Shown here piece by piece: positions 47,656-57,400 of a DNA stretch of 64,000 bases. The notes beneath the pieces were generated by a model that saw only the letters and a list, made by a program, of their open reading frames with translations, ran no database searches and had not been told where the DNA came from. The translations under genes were made by a program, and so were the position numbers. Source of the stretch: Kitasatospora cheerisanensis KCTC 2395 (GTDB lineage: Bacteria > Actinomycetota > Actinomycetes > Streptomycetales > Streptomycetaceae); contig NZ_KK853997.1 in NCBI RefSeq assembly GCF_000696185.1, positions 5,285,084 through 5,349,083 on the forward strand. Reading direction: 5' to 3'. How positions within the stretch are numbered: the stretch's first letter is position 1; each line of letters starts with the position of its first letter.

Positions 47656-48219
47656 ATGAGTGTCGACCCGTACCCGGACTGGCTCCGCCCGCCGGTCGGC
47701 GGCTACACCGCCGACGACCTGGACCGACTGCCGGACCTCCCGCCGCACACCGAGCTGATCGACGGGAGCCTGGTTTTCGTTAGTCCGCAGATGAGGTTCC
47801 ACATGCGCGTCCTGCGCATCCTCGAGAACGTGCTGGTCGCCGCCGTCCCCCCGGGCTGGGAGGTCCTGCGCGAGATGTCGGTCAGGATCGACGCGCGCAA
47901 TCGACCGGAGCCGGATCTCATGGTGGTCGCCGAGGAAGGGAACACCGGCCAGCGTCAGACCTTCAGCCTGCCGACCGACGTCCTGCTGGTGGCCGAAGTG
48001 GTCTCCGACGAGTCGCAGACCCGCGACCGTGAGATCAAACCCCGCAAGTACGCCGCCGCCGGGATCCGCTACTTCTGGCGGGTGGAGAACGTCGACGGCC
48101 GACCCGTCGTCTACACCTACGAGTTGGACCCGGCGACGAACCGGTACACCCCCACCGGGATCTTCCACGACCGCCTCAAGGTCGAGCACCCGTTCCCGGT
48201 CGACGTCGAGCTGAGCTGA
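47656..48219 (+). CDS. Uma2-family (PD-(D/E)XK) endonuclease-like protein
   Basis: 187 residues from the ATG at 47656 (an ATG at 47644 is possible). Uma2 fold: HTELIDGSLVFVSP, the catalytic-like acidic segment RPEPDLMVVAEE, and LLVAEVVSDESQTRDRE followed by KPRKYAAAGIRYFWRV. This DUF820 family is very abundant in actinomycetes and cyanobacteria and has restriction-endonuclease-like active-site residues but no assigned role. It overlaps neither neighbour. Confidence 0.85.
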   Translation: MSVDPYPDWLRPPVGGYTADDLDRLPDLPPHTELIDGSLVFVSPQMRFHMRVLRILENVLVAAVPPGWEVLREMSVRIDARNRPEPDLMVVAEEGNTGQRQTFSLPTDVLLVAEVVSDESQTRDREIKPRKYAAAGIRYFWRVENVDGRPVVYTYELDPATNRYTPTGIFHDRLKVEHPFPVDVELS

Positions 48220-48281
48220 CGGCGCGTCCGGATCGTGGACGGTGCGTGCTCAGGGCCTGGGACGGTTGTACTGTCCGAAGC

Positions 48282-49319
48282 ATGTCTCGCACCATTCGTC
48301 TCGCTGTGATCCCGGGTGACGGCATCGGCCAGGAGGTCGTTGCCGAAGGGCTCAAGGTGCTCCGCGCCGCGCTGCCCTCCGACGTGAAGCTGGAGAGCAC
48401 CGAGTACGACCTCGGGGCACGGCTGTACCACCGGACCGGGGAGACCCTTCCGGACGCGGTGCTGGAGGAGCTGAAGGGCCAGGACGCGATCCTGCTCGGC
48501 GCGATCGGCGACCCGAGCGTGCCGTCCGGCGTGCTGGAGCGCGGGCTGCTGCTCAAGCTGCGGTTCGCCTTCGACCACCACATCAACCTCCGCCCCGGCA
48601 AGCTGTTCCCGGGCGTGAAGTCGCCGCTGGCCGGACAGCCGGAGATCGACTTCGTGGTGGTCCGCGAGGGCACCGAGGGCCCGTACGTCGGCAACGGCGG
48701 CACGCTGCGCACCGGCACCCCGCAGGAGGTCGCCACCGAGGTCAGCCTGAACACCGCGTTCGGCATCGAGCGGGTCGTCCGGGACGCCTACCGGCGCGCC
48801 CAGGCCCGCCCGCGCAAGAAGCTGACGCTGGTTCACAAGAACAACGTGCTGGTGCACGCCGGCCACCTGTGGACCCGGATCTTCGAGCAGGTCGGCCGGG
48901 AGTTCCCCGAGGTCACCACCGACTACCTGCACGTGGACGCGGCGACGATCTTCTTCGTCACCCAGCCCGAGCGCTTCGACGTGATCGTCACCGACAACCT
49001 GTTCGGCGACATCCTGACCGACCTCGCCGCGGCCGTCACCGGCGGCATCGGCCTGGCCGCGTCCGGCAACATCAACCCGAGCGGCGAGTTCCCGTCGATG
49101 TTCGAGCCGGTGCACGGCTCCGCCCCGGACATCGCCGGCCAGGGCAAGGCCGACCCGACCGCCACCGTGCTCTCGGTCGCCATGCTGCTGGAGCACCTCG
49201 GCTTCGCCGCCGAGGCCGCCCAGGTCGAGGCCGCGGTCGCCGCGGACCTCGCCGAGCGCGCCGGCGCCCGCCCGACCACCGAGGTCGGCGACGCGCTCGC
49301 CGCCCGAGTATCGGGCTGA
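48282..49319 (+). CDS. leuB: 3-isopropylmalate dehydrogenase
   Basis: 345 residues starting MSRTIRLAVIPGDGIGQEVV. Contains the family substrate/metal segments EGTEGPYVGNGG, VHKNNVLVHAG and TDNLFGDILTDLAA. It oxidatively decarboxylates 3-isopropylmalate in leucine synthesis; the related methylmalate step of the citramalate route uses the same enzyme. The ATG at 48282 was chosen because the upstream frame does not look coding. It is separated by 165 bases from ilvE. Confidence 0.95.
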   Translation: MSRTIRLAVIPGDGIGQEVVAEGLKVLRAALPSDVKLESTEYDLGARLYHRTGETLPDAVLEELKGQDAILLGAIGDPSVPSGVLERGLLLKLRFAFDHHINLRPGKLFPGVKSPLAGQPEIDFVVVREGTEGPYVGNGGTLRTGTPQEVATEVSLNTAFGIERVVRDAYRRAQARPRKKLTLVHKNNVLVHAGHLWTRIFEQVGREFPEVTTDYLHVDAATIFFVTQPERFDVIVTDNLFGDILTDLAAAVTGGIGLAASGNINPSGEFPSMFEPVHGSAPDIAGQGKADPTATVLSVAMLLEHLGFAAEAAQVEAAVAADLAERAGARPTTEVGDALAARVSG

Positions 49320-49380
49320 CCTGCCGGACCACAATTCCGGCCGACGGGCCGGTTCATAGACGTACAGCCTCCCGGCTGTT

Positions 49381-49424
49381 CGGCACGGCCCTCTGGATGC
49401 GAGTATCGACAGTGGGCCGTGCCG
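49381..49424 (+). promoter_or_regulatory. 11-bp perfect inverted repeat between leuB and ilvE
   Basis: CGGCACGGCCC (49381-49391) is the exact complement of GGGCCGTGCCG (49414-49424), enclosing 22 bases. It may end the leuB transcript or form a structured ilvE leader. No T-run and no leader peptide rich in branched-chain codons is seen. Confidence 0.45.
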
Positions 49425-49484
49425 TCATGCGTTCCTCCGCCCGGCGGTGGCCCAGCCAAACCCCACGGTGAAGGACAGACAGCC

Positions 49485-50597
49485 ATGAGCACGCCCACCC
49501 AGGCGCCCATCACGTTCGACCTCAAGCCCTCCGCGCACGCGCTGCCCGACGCGGAGCGCGAGGCCCGACTGGCCGACCCCGGCTTCGGCCGGATCTTCAC
49601 CGACCACATGGTGACCATCCGCTGGACCGAGGGCCGCGGCTGGCACGACGCCCAGCTCACGCCGTACGCGCCGCTGGAGATCGACCCGGCCAACATGACC
49701 CTGCACTACGGCCAGGCGATCTTCGAGGGCCTGAAGGCCTACCGCCAGGCCGACGGCTCCATCGCGACCTTCCGCCCCGAGGCCAACGCCGAGCGCTTCC
49801 AGGCCTCCGCCCGCCGCCTCGCCATGCCCGAACTGCCCGTCGAGACCTTCGTCGAGGCCGTCGAACTGCTGGTCCAGCAGGACCAGGCGTGGGTGCCGAA
49901 CCAGGCCGAGCAGAGCCTCTACCTGCGGCCGTTCATGTTCGCCACCGAGGCCGCGCTGGGCGTCCGCCCCGCCAACTCCTACCTGTTCATGGTCATCGCT
50001 TCGCCGGCCGGCGCGTACTTCCCCGGTGGCGTCAAGCCGGTCTCGGTCTGGCTCTCCGAGGACTACGTGCGCGCCGCGCCGGGCGGCACCGGCGCCGCGA
50101 AGTGCGCCGGCAACTACGCGGCCTCGCTGGTCGCCCAGGCCGAGGCCGCCGCCAAGGGCTGCGACCAGGTGGTCTGGCTGGACGCGGCCGAGCACAAGTG
50201 GGTCGAGGAGATGGGAGGCATGAACCTCTACTTCGTCGTCGGCGAGGGCGAGAACGCCACCGTCGTCACCCCGGAGCTCTCCGGCGCGCTGCTCCCCGGC
50301 ATCACCCGCGACTCGCTGCTCACCCTGGCCGACGACCTCGGCTACCGCTCCGAGGAGCGCAAGATCTCCACCGAGGAGTGGAAGCAGGGCAACGCCGACG
50401 GCACCATCACCGAGGTCTTCGCCTGCGGCACCGCCGCCGTCATCACCCCCGTCGGCCACGTCAAGTCCGCCGCCGCCGACTGGACCGTCGCCAACGGCGA
50501 GCCCGGCCCCATCACCATGCAGCTCCGCGAGGCCCTCCTCGCCATCCAGGGCGGCCAGCGCCCGGACACCCACCACTGGCTCCACAAGATCGTCTGA
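49485..50597 (+). CDS. ilvE: Branched-chain amino acid aminotransferase
   Basis: 370 residues, class IV PLP enzyme. PLP lysine in GAAKCAGNYAASL (about residue 205) and the family segment VFACGTAAVITPVG near the C-terminus. Last step of Ile, Leu and Val synthesis. AAGGACA precedes the ATG. Confidence 0.96.
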   Translation: MSTPTQAPITFDLKPSAHALPDAEREARLADPGFGRIFTDHMVTIRWTEGRGWHDAQLTPYAPLEIDPANMTLHYGQAIFEGLKAYRQADGSIATFRPEANAERFQASARRLAMPELPVETFVEAVELLVQQDQAWVPNQAEQSLYLRPFMFATEAALGVRPANSYLFMVIASPAGAYFPGGVKPVSVWLSEDYVRAAPGGTGAAKCAGNYAASLVAQAEAAAKGCDQVVWLDAAEHKWVEEMGGMNLYFVVGEGENATVVTPELSGALLPGITRDSLLTLADDLGYRSEERKISTEEWKQGNADGTITEVFACGTAAVITPVGHVKSAAADWTVANGEPGPITMQLREALLAIQGGQRPDTHHWLHKIV

Positions 50598-50692
50598 CGC
50601 CGCCGGCCGACGGGTGCGTCCGCACGGGGCGCGCCCGTTCCGGATGGCGAGACGGGTCTGTCGGATCGCGGACCGTGTGCAAGACTGCGAGG

Positions 50693-50743
50693 GTGTCCTC
50701 GCTTTCGCTGATTATTAGCAGCAGGCGCGCCGGTCCGCAGTGA
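50693..50743 (+). CDS. cimA leader peptide
   Basis: A 16-codon frame starting with GTG and reading MSSLSLIISSRRAGPQ. Two consecutive ATT isoleucine codons at positions 7-8, unusual in this GC-rich genome, follow Leu codons CTT and CTG. The ribosome site is weak (GCGAGG directly before GTG), so the exact start is uncertain. The stop is about 60 bases before the terminator hairpin. Confidence 0.7.
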   Translation: MSSLSLIISSRRAGPQ

Positions 50744-50831
50744 CCGCTTCCGTGGCAACACCCTGACCGCGGAGCGACCACCAGCGTCCAGACCCGCGCG
50801 CAGACCTCTCGCACCCGCGAGGGGTCTTTTG
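50725..50831 (+). promoter_or_regulatory. cimA attenuator (isoleucine-type)
   Basis: Terminator: 50802-50812 pairs with 50817-50827 in an 11-bp stem (one G-U) with an ACCC loop, then TTTTGTTTT. An upstream pairing is possible between the end of the leader-peptide frame (GCGCGCCGGTC, 50725-50735) and GACCCGCGCGC (50791-50801), 10 of 11 bp, directly abutting the terminator. Stalling on the ATT codons would leave these parts free to refold. It lies about 140 bases before cimA. Confidence 0.8.
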
Positions 50832-50966
50832 TTTTGTCCCGGACCGGCCCGGGCCCTCACGAGGGGCCCGGAGACACCGGGGGCGCGCGCGGGATGCTGG
50901 ACAGTGGAGCCGGATCACGATCCCGGCCAAAACGCAGAAACTCCACCGAACGGAGAACCCAGGGCC

Positions 50967-52571
50967 ATGACCGAGGCCAACAGCCGTCCGCACGACGGCT
51001 TCCACGTCTTCGACACCACGCTCCGCGACGGCGCCCAGCGCGAGGGCATCAACCTCACGGTGGCGGACAAGCTCGCCATCGCACGGCACCTGGACGAGTT
51101 CGGAGTCGGTTTCATCGAGGGCGGCTGGCCCGGCGCCAACCCCCGCGACACCGAGTTCTTCGCCCGCGCGCAGGCCGAACTGGAGCTGAAGAACGCCCAG
51201 TTGGTGGCGTTCGGGGCGACCCGCCGGGCCGGCGGGAAGGCCGCCGAGGACCCGCAGCTGGCGGCGCTGGTGGCGTCCGGCGCGCCGGTGGTGACGCTGG
51301 TGGCGAAGTCCCACGACCGGCACGTGGAGCTGGCGCTGCGCACCACGCTGGAGGAGAACCTGGAGATGGTCCGGGACAGCGTGGAGTTCCTGCGCTCCCG
51401 GGGCCGCCGGGTGTTCATCGACTGCGAGCACTTCTTCGACGGCTACAAGGCGAACCCGGAGTACGCGCTCGCCGTGGTGCGGGCCGCGCACGGGGCCGGC
51501 GCGGACGTCGTCGTGCTGTGCGACACCAACGGCGGGATGCTGCCGTCCGGCGTGCGCGAGATCGTCGCCGCGGTGCTGGCGGAGACCGGCGCCCGGCTCG
51601 GCATCCACGCCCAGGACGACACCGGCTGCGCGGTCGCCAACACGCTGGCCGCGGTGGACGCGGGCGCCACGCACGTGCAGTGCACCGCGAACGGCTACGG
51701 CGAGCGGGTCGGCAACGCCAACCTGTTCCCGGTGACGGCGGCGCTGGAGCTGAAGTACGACCGCCGGGTGCTGCCGGCCGGCAGCCTCGCCGAGATGACC
51801 CGGATCTCGCACGCCGTCGCCGAGGTGGTGAACCTGACGCCGTCCACCCACCAGCCGTACGTGGGCTTCTCGGCGTTCGCGCACAAGGCGGGCCTGCACG
51901 CGTCCGCGATCAAGGTGGACCCGGACCTGTACCAGCACATCGACCCGGAGCTGGTCGGCAACACCATGCGGATGCTGGTGTCCGACATGGCGGGCCGGGC
52001 GTCGATCGAGCTGAAGGGCAAGGAGCTGGGCTACGACCTGTCCAGCGACCGGGACCTGGCGGGCCGGGTGGTGGCCCGGGTGAAGGCGCAGGAGAACCTG
52101 GGCTACACCTACGAGGCGGCGGACGCCTCGTTCGAGCTGCTGCTGCGCGACGAGGTGAACGGCGGCGAGCGGCTGCGGTTCTTCGAGCTGGAGTCCTGGC
52201 GGACCATCAGCGAGCAGGGCCCGGAGGGCCGGGCGGGCAACGAGGCCACCGTGAAGCTGTGGGCGAAGGGCGAGCGGAAGGTTGCCACCGGCGAGGGCAA
52301 CGGTCCGGTCGACGCGCTGGACAAGGCGCTGCGGGCGGCCCTGGAGCGGATCTACCCGCCGCTGGCGAAGCTGGAGTTGGTGGACTACAAGGTCCGCATC
52401 CTGGAGGGTCAGCACGGCACGGGGTCGAAGACCCGGGTGCTGATCGAGTCCACCGACGGCACCGCGACCTGGTCGACGGTCGGCGTCGCGGACAACGTGA
52501 TCGCGGCGTCCTGGGTGGCGCTGGAGGACGCCTACACCTACGGCCTGCTGAGGGCCGATCAGCAGCCGTAG
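50967..52571 (+). CDS. cimA: Citramalate synthase (CimA-type; DRE-TIM family)
   Basis: 534 residues. DRE-TIM signature FDTTLRDGAQREGINLT near the N-terminus, HTEFFARAQAEL-type helical segment, CDTNGGMLPSGVREIV, metal-binding IHAQDDTGCAVAN and STHQPYVGFSAFAHKAGLHA. The regulatory C-terminal domain (about residues 400-534) is present. It condenses acetyl-CoA and pyruvate to citramalate for threonine-independent isoleucine synthesis; the closely related alpha-isopropylmalate synthase is the alternative, but AQREGIN and the Ile-type leader favour CimA. Confidence 0.9.
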   Translation: MTEANSRPHDGFHVFDTTLRDGAQREGINLTVADKLAIARHLDEFGVGFIEGGWPGANPRDTEFFARAQAELELKNAQLVAFGATRRAGGKAAEDPQLAALVASGAPVVTLVAKSHDRHVELALRTTLEENLEMVRDSVEFLRSRGRRVFIDCEHFFDGYKANPEYALAVVRAAHGAGADVVVLCDTNGGMLPSGVREIVAAVLAETGARLGIHAQDDTGCAVANTLAAVDAGATHVQCTANGYGERVGNANLFPVTAALELKYDRRVLPAGSLAEMTRISHAVAEVVNLTPSTHQPYVGFSAFAHKAGLHASAIKVDPDLYQHIDPELVGNTMRMLVSDMAGRASIELKGKELGYDLSSDRDLAGRVVARVKAQENLGYTYEAADASFELLLRDEVNGGERLRFFELESWRTISEQGPEGRAGNEATVKLWAKGERKVATGEGNGPVDALDKALRAALERIYPPLAKLELVDYKVRILEGQHGTGSKTRVLIESTDGTATWSTVGVADNVIAASWVALEDAYTYGLLRADQQP

Positions 52572-52596
52572 CGGCGGTTGGTGCGCGGAAGTGCCC

Positions 52597-52628
52597 AAGG
52601 GGCGTGCGGAAGGCTCCGCACGCCCCTT
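52597..52628 (+). terminator. 14-bp stem terminator after cimA
   Basis: AAGGGGCGTGCGGA (52597-52610) pairs perfectly with TCCGCACGCCCCTT (52615-52628) around AGGC, ending in TTT. It may also stop transcription from the convergent conservon, whose last gene ends 26 bases away. Confidence 0.85.
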
Positions 52629-52653
52629 TATGGCGTGGCCATGCCCCGTCTCG

Positions 52654-53238
52654 TCAGCGCAGGCGGGCGAGGAGGGCGTGTTCGACGAGGGTGATGAGTG
52701 CGCTCTTGGCGCTGTCCCGGCGTCGGGCGTCGAGGGTGATGATGGGGATGTCGGCGTTGAGTTGGAGTGCTTCGCGGACTTCGTCGGCGGTGTGGGGCTG
52801 GTGTCCGTCGAAGCCGTTGAGGGCGACGACGAAGGGGAGTCCGCTGTTCTCGAAGTAGTCGAGGGCGGGGAAGCAGTCGGCGAGGCGGCGGGTGTCGACG
52901 AGGACGACGGCGCCGATGGCGCCGCGGACGAGGTCGTCCCACATGAACCAGAAGCGGTCCTGTCCGGGGGTGCCGAACAGGTAGAGGATGAGGTCTTCGT
53001 CGAGGGTGATGCGGCCGAAGTCCATGGCGACGGTGGTGGTGGTCTTGCCGGAGACGTGGCTGAGGTCGTCGATGCCGGCGGAGGCCGAGGTCATGACGGC
53101 TTCGGTGCGCAGGGGGTTGATCTCGGAGACCGCGCCGACGAGCGTCGTCTTGCCCACGCCGAATCCGCCCGCGACGACGATCTTGGCGGAGGTGGTGGCG
53201 CGGCTGGGGGCGGCCGCGTTAGAGCTTGCGAAGTCCAC
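52654..53238 (-). CDS. cvnD: Conservon small GTPase, copy 1 (CvnD-type)
   Basis: 194 residues. P-loop GGFGVGKTTLVGAVSE (about residues 24-39), switch-type DFGRI, LFGTPGQDRFWFMW with the DxxG-equivalent GTPGQ, and a base-specificity-like NGFDG. Conservon GTPases act downstream of a sensor kinase, roadblock and DUF742 protein. The gene begins inside the DUF742 gene, overlapping it by 20 bases. The whole frame except one base next to the stop codon belongs to a 609-bp repeat shared with 58277-58861. Leucine is 18 CTC against 3 CTG, unlike neighbours. Confidence 0.95.
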   Translation of the reverse strand: MDFASSNAAAPSRATTSAKIVVAGGFGVGKTTLVGAVSEINPLRTEAVMTSASAGIDDLSHVSGKTTTTVAMDFGRITLDEDLILYLFGTPGQDRFWFMWDDLVRGAIGAVVLVDTRRLADCFPALDYFENSGLPFVVALNGFDGHQPHTADEVREALQLNADIPIITLDARRRDSAKSALITLVEHALLARLR

Positions 53239-53266
53239 TGAGGACCCTTTCGAGCAGCGTGACGTC
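52658..53266 (-). repeat. 609-bp direct repeat, copy 1 (GTPase gene)
   Basis: No mismatch was found by reading against 58281-58889. It covers the GTPase gene and the last codons of the DUF742 gene, and ends where the DUF742 genes diverge (GTCGGG against GTCAGG). Boundaries are sharp, typical of gene conversion. Confidence 0.9.
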
Positions 53267-53869
53267 GGGCTGGTTGCCGGATTCACCGCCGGCTGCGGGC
53301 TGGTGGATGGCGACCAGGCCGGCCTCGGCCAGGTCCGCCACGAGAATGCGGGCCACCCCCAGGGGGAGGCCGAGCAGGGCGGAGATCTCCGCCACCGACT
53401 TGACGTCGGAGGCGCACAGCGAGCAGATCCGCTGGTGTTCGGGCAGCAGCGTGGCCAGCCGGGCCTGGTCGACCGACGCGGAGACCAGTGCCTCCAGGGC
53501 GAGTTCGTAGCGCGGCCGGGTCCGTCCGCCGGTCATGGCGAACGGCCGGATCAGCGGGCCGGAGTCCTCGTGCTCGTCGAACTCGTCGTCCTCGTAAGGC
53601 TGTTCGACGTGCGGCGCCTCGTAGCGGTGCGGCAGGTCGGCGGGGTCCTGCGGGAACGACTCCGGACCGGGGTAGGCCTGGCCGTACCCGCCCTGCTGCT
53701 GCTGGTACCAGCGCGGGTCGGACTGCGGGGGCAGGTACGGCTGGCCACCGTCGAACTGTGGCGCGTACTGCTGCTGCTGACCGTGGCCGACGCCGGGAGC
53801 CCCGAAAGCGTCGTGGCCGGAGCCCGCGTACGGGACGCCGAACTGGCCACTGTGGTCGGGCGGTGTCAC
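53219..53869 (-). CDS. cvnC: Conservon DUF742 protein, copy 1 (CvnC-type)
   Basis: 216 residues. The N-terminal half is a Gln/Tyr/Pro/Gly-rich disordered tail (YAPQFDGGQPYLPP, WYQQQQGGYGQAY) with an acidic run (EDDEFDEHED). The C-terminal half is the DUF742 domain: RPFAMTGGRTRPRYELALEA, VKSVAEISALLGLPLGVARI and LVADLAEAGLVAIHQP, a winged-helix-like fold. AGGAGAT lies 7 bases before the GTG start. It overlaps the GTPase gene by 20 bases. Confidence 0.9.
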   Translation of the reverse strand: MTPPDHSGQFGVPYAGSGHDAFGAPGVGHGQQQQYAPQFDGGQPYLPPQSDPRWYQQQQGGYGQAYPGPESFPQDPADLPHRYEAPHVEQPYEDDEFDEHEDSGPLIRPFAMTGGRTRPRYELALEALVSASVDQARLATLLPEHQRICSLCASDVKSVAEISALLGLPLGVARILVADLAEAGLVAIHQPAAGGESGNQPDVTLLERVLSGLRKL

Positions 53870-53956
53870 GGTTCATCTCCTCAAAGGGGTGCGGCGGTGC
53901 GTAGCTGGCCGCGTCGCCGAGGAGCGCCGGGGCCGGTGGTGCGAAGGCCGTACAAC

Positions 53957-53995
53957 GCCCGGTCCCGAGGCCGCCGAAGCGACCTCGGGACGGGC
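53957..53995 (-). promoter_or_regulatory. Strong hairpin between roadblock and DUF742 genes, conservon 1
   Basis: CCCGGTCCCGAGG and its near-complement CCTCGGGACGGGC flank a short loop in the 167-base gap between two genes of one conservon. It could reduce readthrough from the kinase and roadblock genes into the DUF742 and GTPase genes, or stabilise an upstream transcript. Confidence 0.45.
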
Positions 53996-54036
53996 AATGA
54001 GGTCTTTCGAATACCAGGACGGTATCCGACGAACCG

Positions 54037-54450
54037 TCAGTGCAGGAGACTGCCCTGGAGTTCGGCCCGCAGAGCGGGCGTCAGGACCGCGCCTGCGCGG
54101 TCCACCAGGAGGGCCATCTCGTAGCCGACGAGACCGATGTCGGAGTCCGGCGAGGCGAGCACCGCGAGGGCGGAGCCGTCGCTGATCGCCATCAGGAACA
54201 GGAAGCCCCGCTCCATCTCGACCACGGTCTGGGTCACGTCGCCGCCCTCGAAGATGCGGCTCGCGCCGGAGGTCAGCGAGGTCAGTCCGGAGGCGACGGC
54301 GGCGAGCTGGTCGGCACGGTCCCGGGGGAAGCCCTCCGACATGCACAGCAGCAGACCGTCGGCGGAGACCACCACGGTGTGGGACACCCCGGGGGTGTTG
54401 TCCACGAAATTGGTGATCAGCCAGTTCAGGTTCTGTGCGGCCTGGCTCAT
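54037..54450 (-). CDS. cvnB: Conservon roadblock/LC7 protein, copy 1 (CvnB-type)
   Basis: 137 residues, starting MSQAAQNLNWLITNFVDNTP. The roadblock/LC7 fold spans most of the protein (SHTVVVSADGLLLCMSEG, ADQLAAVASGLTSLTSG, GFLFLMAISDGSALAVLA). Roadblock proteins bind the conservon GTPase. It differs from its partner in conservon 2 by only one internal residue (VTQTV against VNQTV), while the DNA differs at many silent positions. It starts 10 bases after the kinase stop. Confidence 0.95.
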   Translation of the reverse strand: MSQAAQNLNWLITNFVDNTPGVSHTVVVSADGLLLCMSEGFPRDRADQLAAVASGLTSLTSGASRIFEGGDVTQTVVEMERGFLFLMAISDGSALAVLASPDSDIGLVGYEMALLVDRAGAVLTPALRAELQGSLLH

Positions 54451-54460
54451 CTGGGTCAAC

Positions 54461-57400
54461 TCAACGCTCCTGCTGGTTCGAGCCGCCGAAGAGATCGGTG
54501 CTGCTGTTGTGCGGTCCATCACCGTACGCCCCCTGGTCGGGGTCGATCCGGAAAGTGCCGGTGGTACCGGAGTCGCCGCCGGCCTGGCGGCCCTGCTCGA
54601 CGCCGCGGCGCAGGTTGGTCAGGCGGCCGCGGACCTCGTTCGGGTCGCGGGAGACCTGCGGTCCTTCCTGCGGGGTGGGCTTGGCGTTGCCCGGCACCAG
54701 GTTCTGCCGCGGCACCCGGCGCGGCAGACCCGACGGGGTCGTGCCCGCGCTGGAGGGCTCGCGGAGCTTCTCCGCGCGCTGCCAGTCACCGTCGTTGGGC
54801 GACTCCCACTCGCTGGGGGCCGCGGTCGGACCGGTCGGGCCGTAGCCGCCGAGCGCCGACACGTCGTGGCCGCGGGCCTCCACCGGCGCCGAGGTGTCCT
54901 TCGCGCCGGTGAACCAGTTCGGGCTCTCGGTGCCCTGCCCGCCGCCCGCACCGGCCAGCTGCTGGCCGGGCCGGCGCTGCGGCAGTCCGGCGCCGGTCGT
55001 CCCGCCCGCGGGGGCGGCCGGCGGCAGCGCCGGCAGCTCCTCCGCCGGGTACGGGTGCCCGGCCGGCTCCTCGTAGCCGTACTCCTGCTGGTACTCGTCG
55101 GCGTACTGCGCCTCCGGGTACTGCTCCCCGTCGTACTGCTGCTCGCCGAACCGGCCCGCGGCGTACGGCTGCTGGTACTCGTCGCCGTACTGCTGCCCGC
55201 CGGTCCAGGAGTCGTCCTGGTGGCCGGCCGGCGCGTACGGGGCCGGGTACTGCTCGGGCTGGAACGGGTCGTCCTGGTAGCGCTCGGCGGGCGTGTACGG
55301 GTCACGGCCGTAGCCGGTGCCGTCCTGGTAGCCGTAGGAGTCGTCCTGGGCGGCCTGCTGCGGCTCGTAGGGGGCCGTGAAGGGGTCGGACTCCGGACGG
55401 CGGTAGTCGTCCGCGTACGGGGCCTGGTAGCCGTTCTCGGCGGGGTAGCCCTCGGAGCCGTACGGCGACTCCAGGAGCTCCGCCTCCATCGGCTCCTCGA
55501 CGGCGGCGCTCGGGCCGGCCTCCAGGGCCGCCCGGCGGCGCTCCTCCAGGCGCTGGGAGCGCTGCATGGACTCCAGCGCGGGGGAGAAGCCGGGGCCGCC
55601 GGCCACGCCGCGGGCGGACAGGTGGTCGTCGAAGCCGAGTTCGGCGGCGGTGCGGTCCTGCCCGTCGAAGGCCCACTCGGTGGAGGGCTCCTGCTCGGAG
55701 AAGATCCGCGAGACGGTGAACTCCTCGGCCTGCGGCTCCGGTATCCGGGCCAGCTGGGTGAGCTGCTGGGGCAGCATCACCAGCGAGGTGGTGCCGGCCG
55801 ACTCGCCCGAGGGGCGCAGCTGCACGCGGATGTCGTGCCGCTGGGACAGCCGGCCGACCACGAACAGGCCCATCCGGCGGGAGATGGTCGCGTCGACGGT
55901 GGGCGGCTCGGCGAGCTTCTCGTTGATCTCGGCGAAGTCCTCGGCGGTCAGGCCGATGCCCTTGTCGTGGATCTCGATCAGCACCCGGCCGTCCGGCAGG
56001 CTGGTCGCGTTGACCAGCACCCGGGTCTGCGGGGAGGAGAACGAGGTGGCGTTCTCCAGCAGCTCGGCGAGCAGGTGGACGAGGTCGGTCACGGCCGGGC
56101 CGACCACGTCGGCCTCGGGGATGCCGGCCAGCTCGATGCGCTCGTAGTGCTCCACCTCGGAGGCGGCGGCGCGCAGCACGTCGACCAGCGGGACGGGCGT
56201 GCTCCAGCGGCGGCCGGGCTCCTCGCCCGCGAGGACGAGGAGGTTCTCGCCGTTGCGGCGCATGCGGGTGGCCAGGTGGTCCAGCTTGAAGAGGTTCTCC
56301 AGCTGGTCCGGGTCGGCCTCGTTGTTCTCCAGGTCGGTGATCAGCGCCAGCTGACGCTGGATCAGGCCCTGGCTGCGGCGCGACAGGTTGGTGAAGATCG
56401 CGTTGACGTTGCCCCGCAGCAGCGCCTGCTCGGCGGCCAGCGAGACCGCCTGCTGGTGGACCTGGTCGAAGGCGCGGGCGACCTCGCCGATCTCGTCCTT
56501 GCCCCACAGCGGGATCGGGCTGACCGCGGTGTCGACCCGCTCCGGGTCGGTCTTGGACAGCTTGTCGACCAGCTCGGGCAGGCGGTGGTTGGCGATGTCG
56601 AGCGCGGCGGTGTTCAGGGTCCGCATGCCGAGGATCATCGAGCGGGCGATGTAGCCGGTGAGCAGACCGGCCAGCACCAGCGAGGCGATCACGATCAGCG
56701 AGTTGAGGACCCAGTCGGTGAACGCCCGGTCCTTGATGTTCTGGGCGTCGGCGACGACCTGGTCGAGCAGCTGGCCCTCGGCCGAGCGCAGCGCGCTCAT
56801 GTGGCTCTTGGTGGCCTGGTCCCACAGCGGGCGGGTCAGGCCGTCGGTGCCGGCCGCGTTGATGATCCGGGCGGCGGCGTCGCGGTCGGAGGCGGCGGTG
56901 GCCAGCTGACCGGCGTAGGACATGCCGACCATCAGCAGCGAGCTCATGGTGGGCATGGTGTGGCCGTCCGGCATGCGCAGCGGCAGGCGCTGGTCGGCGG
57001 TGGCCTGGGCGACCTCGGCGTCCGAGTAGACCTTCACCTCTTCGCCGCTGGAGGCCGTGTTGAACTCGTCGCGGGCGGTCTGCTCCAGCTTGTTGGCGAC
57101 CATCAGGGCCTGGATCAGGTCCTGGCCCTCGTGGCCGTCCACGCCGCCGACGCCGAGGCCGACCAGCAGGTGCAGCATCAGCGCGCGCTGGGTCGAGGCG
57201 GAGGCCTTGGCCAGCGACATCGCGTAGATCGCGCGGCCCTTGGAGGTGACGTTGGAGGAGCCGAAGCCGACGGAGTTGTCCATCGCCAGCAGCGGCGCGA
57301 ACATCATCGAGTACGCGTTGGCGGTCGCGGTCGCGAACAGCTCCTGGCTGTAGGCGTTCTTCCGCAGGTGCGGCAGCGACTCGACCATCGACTCGAACTG

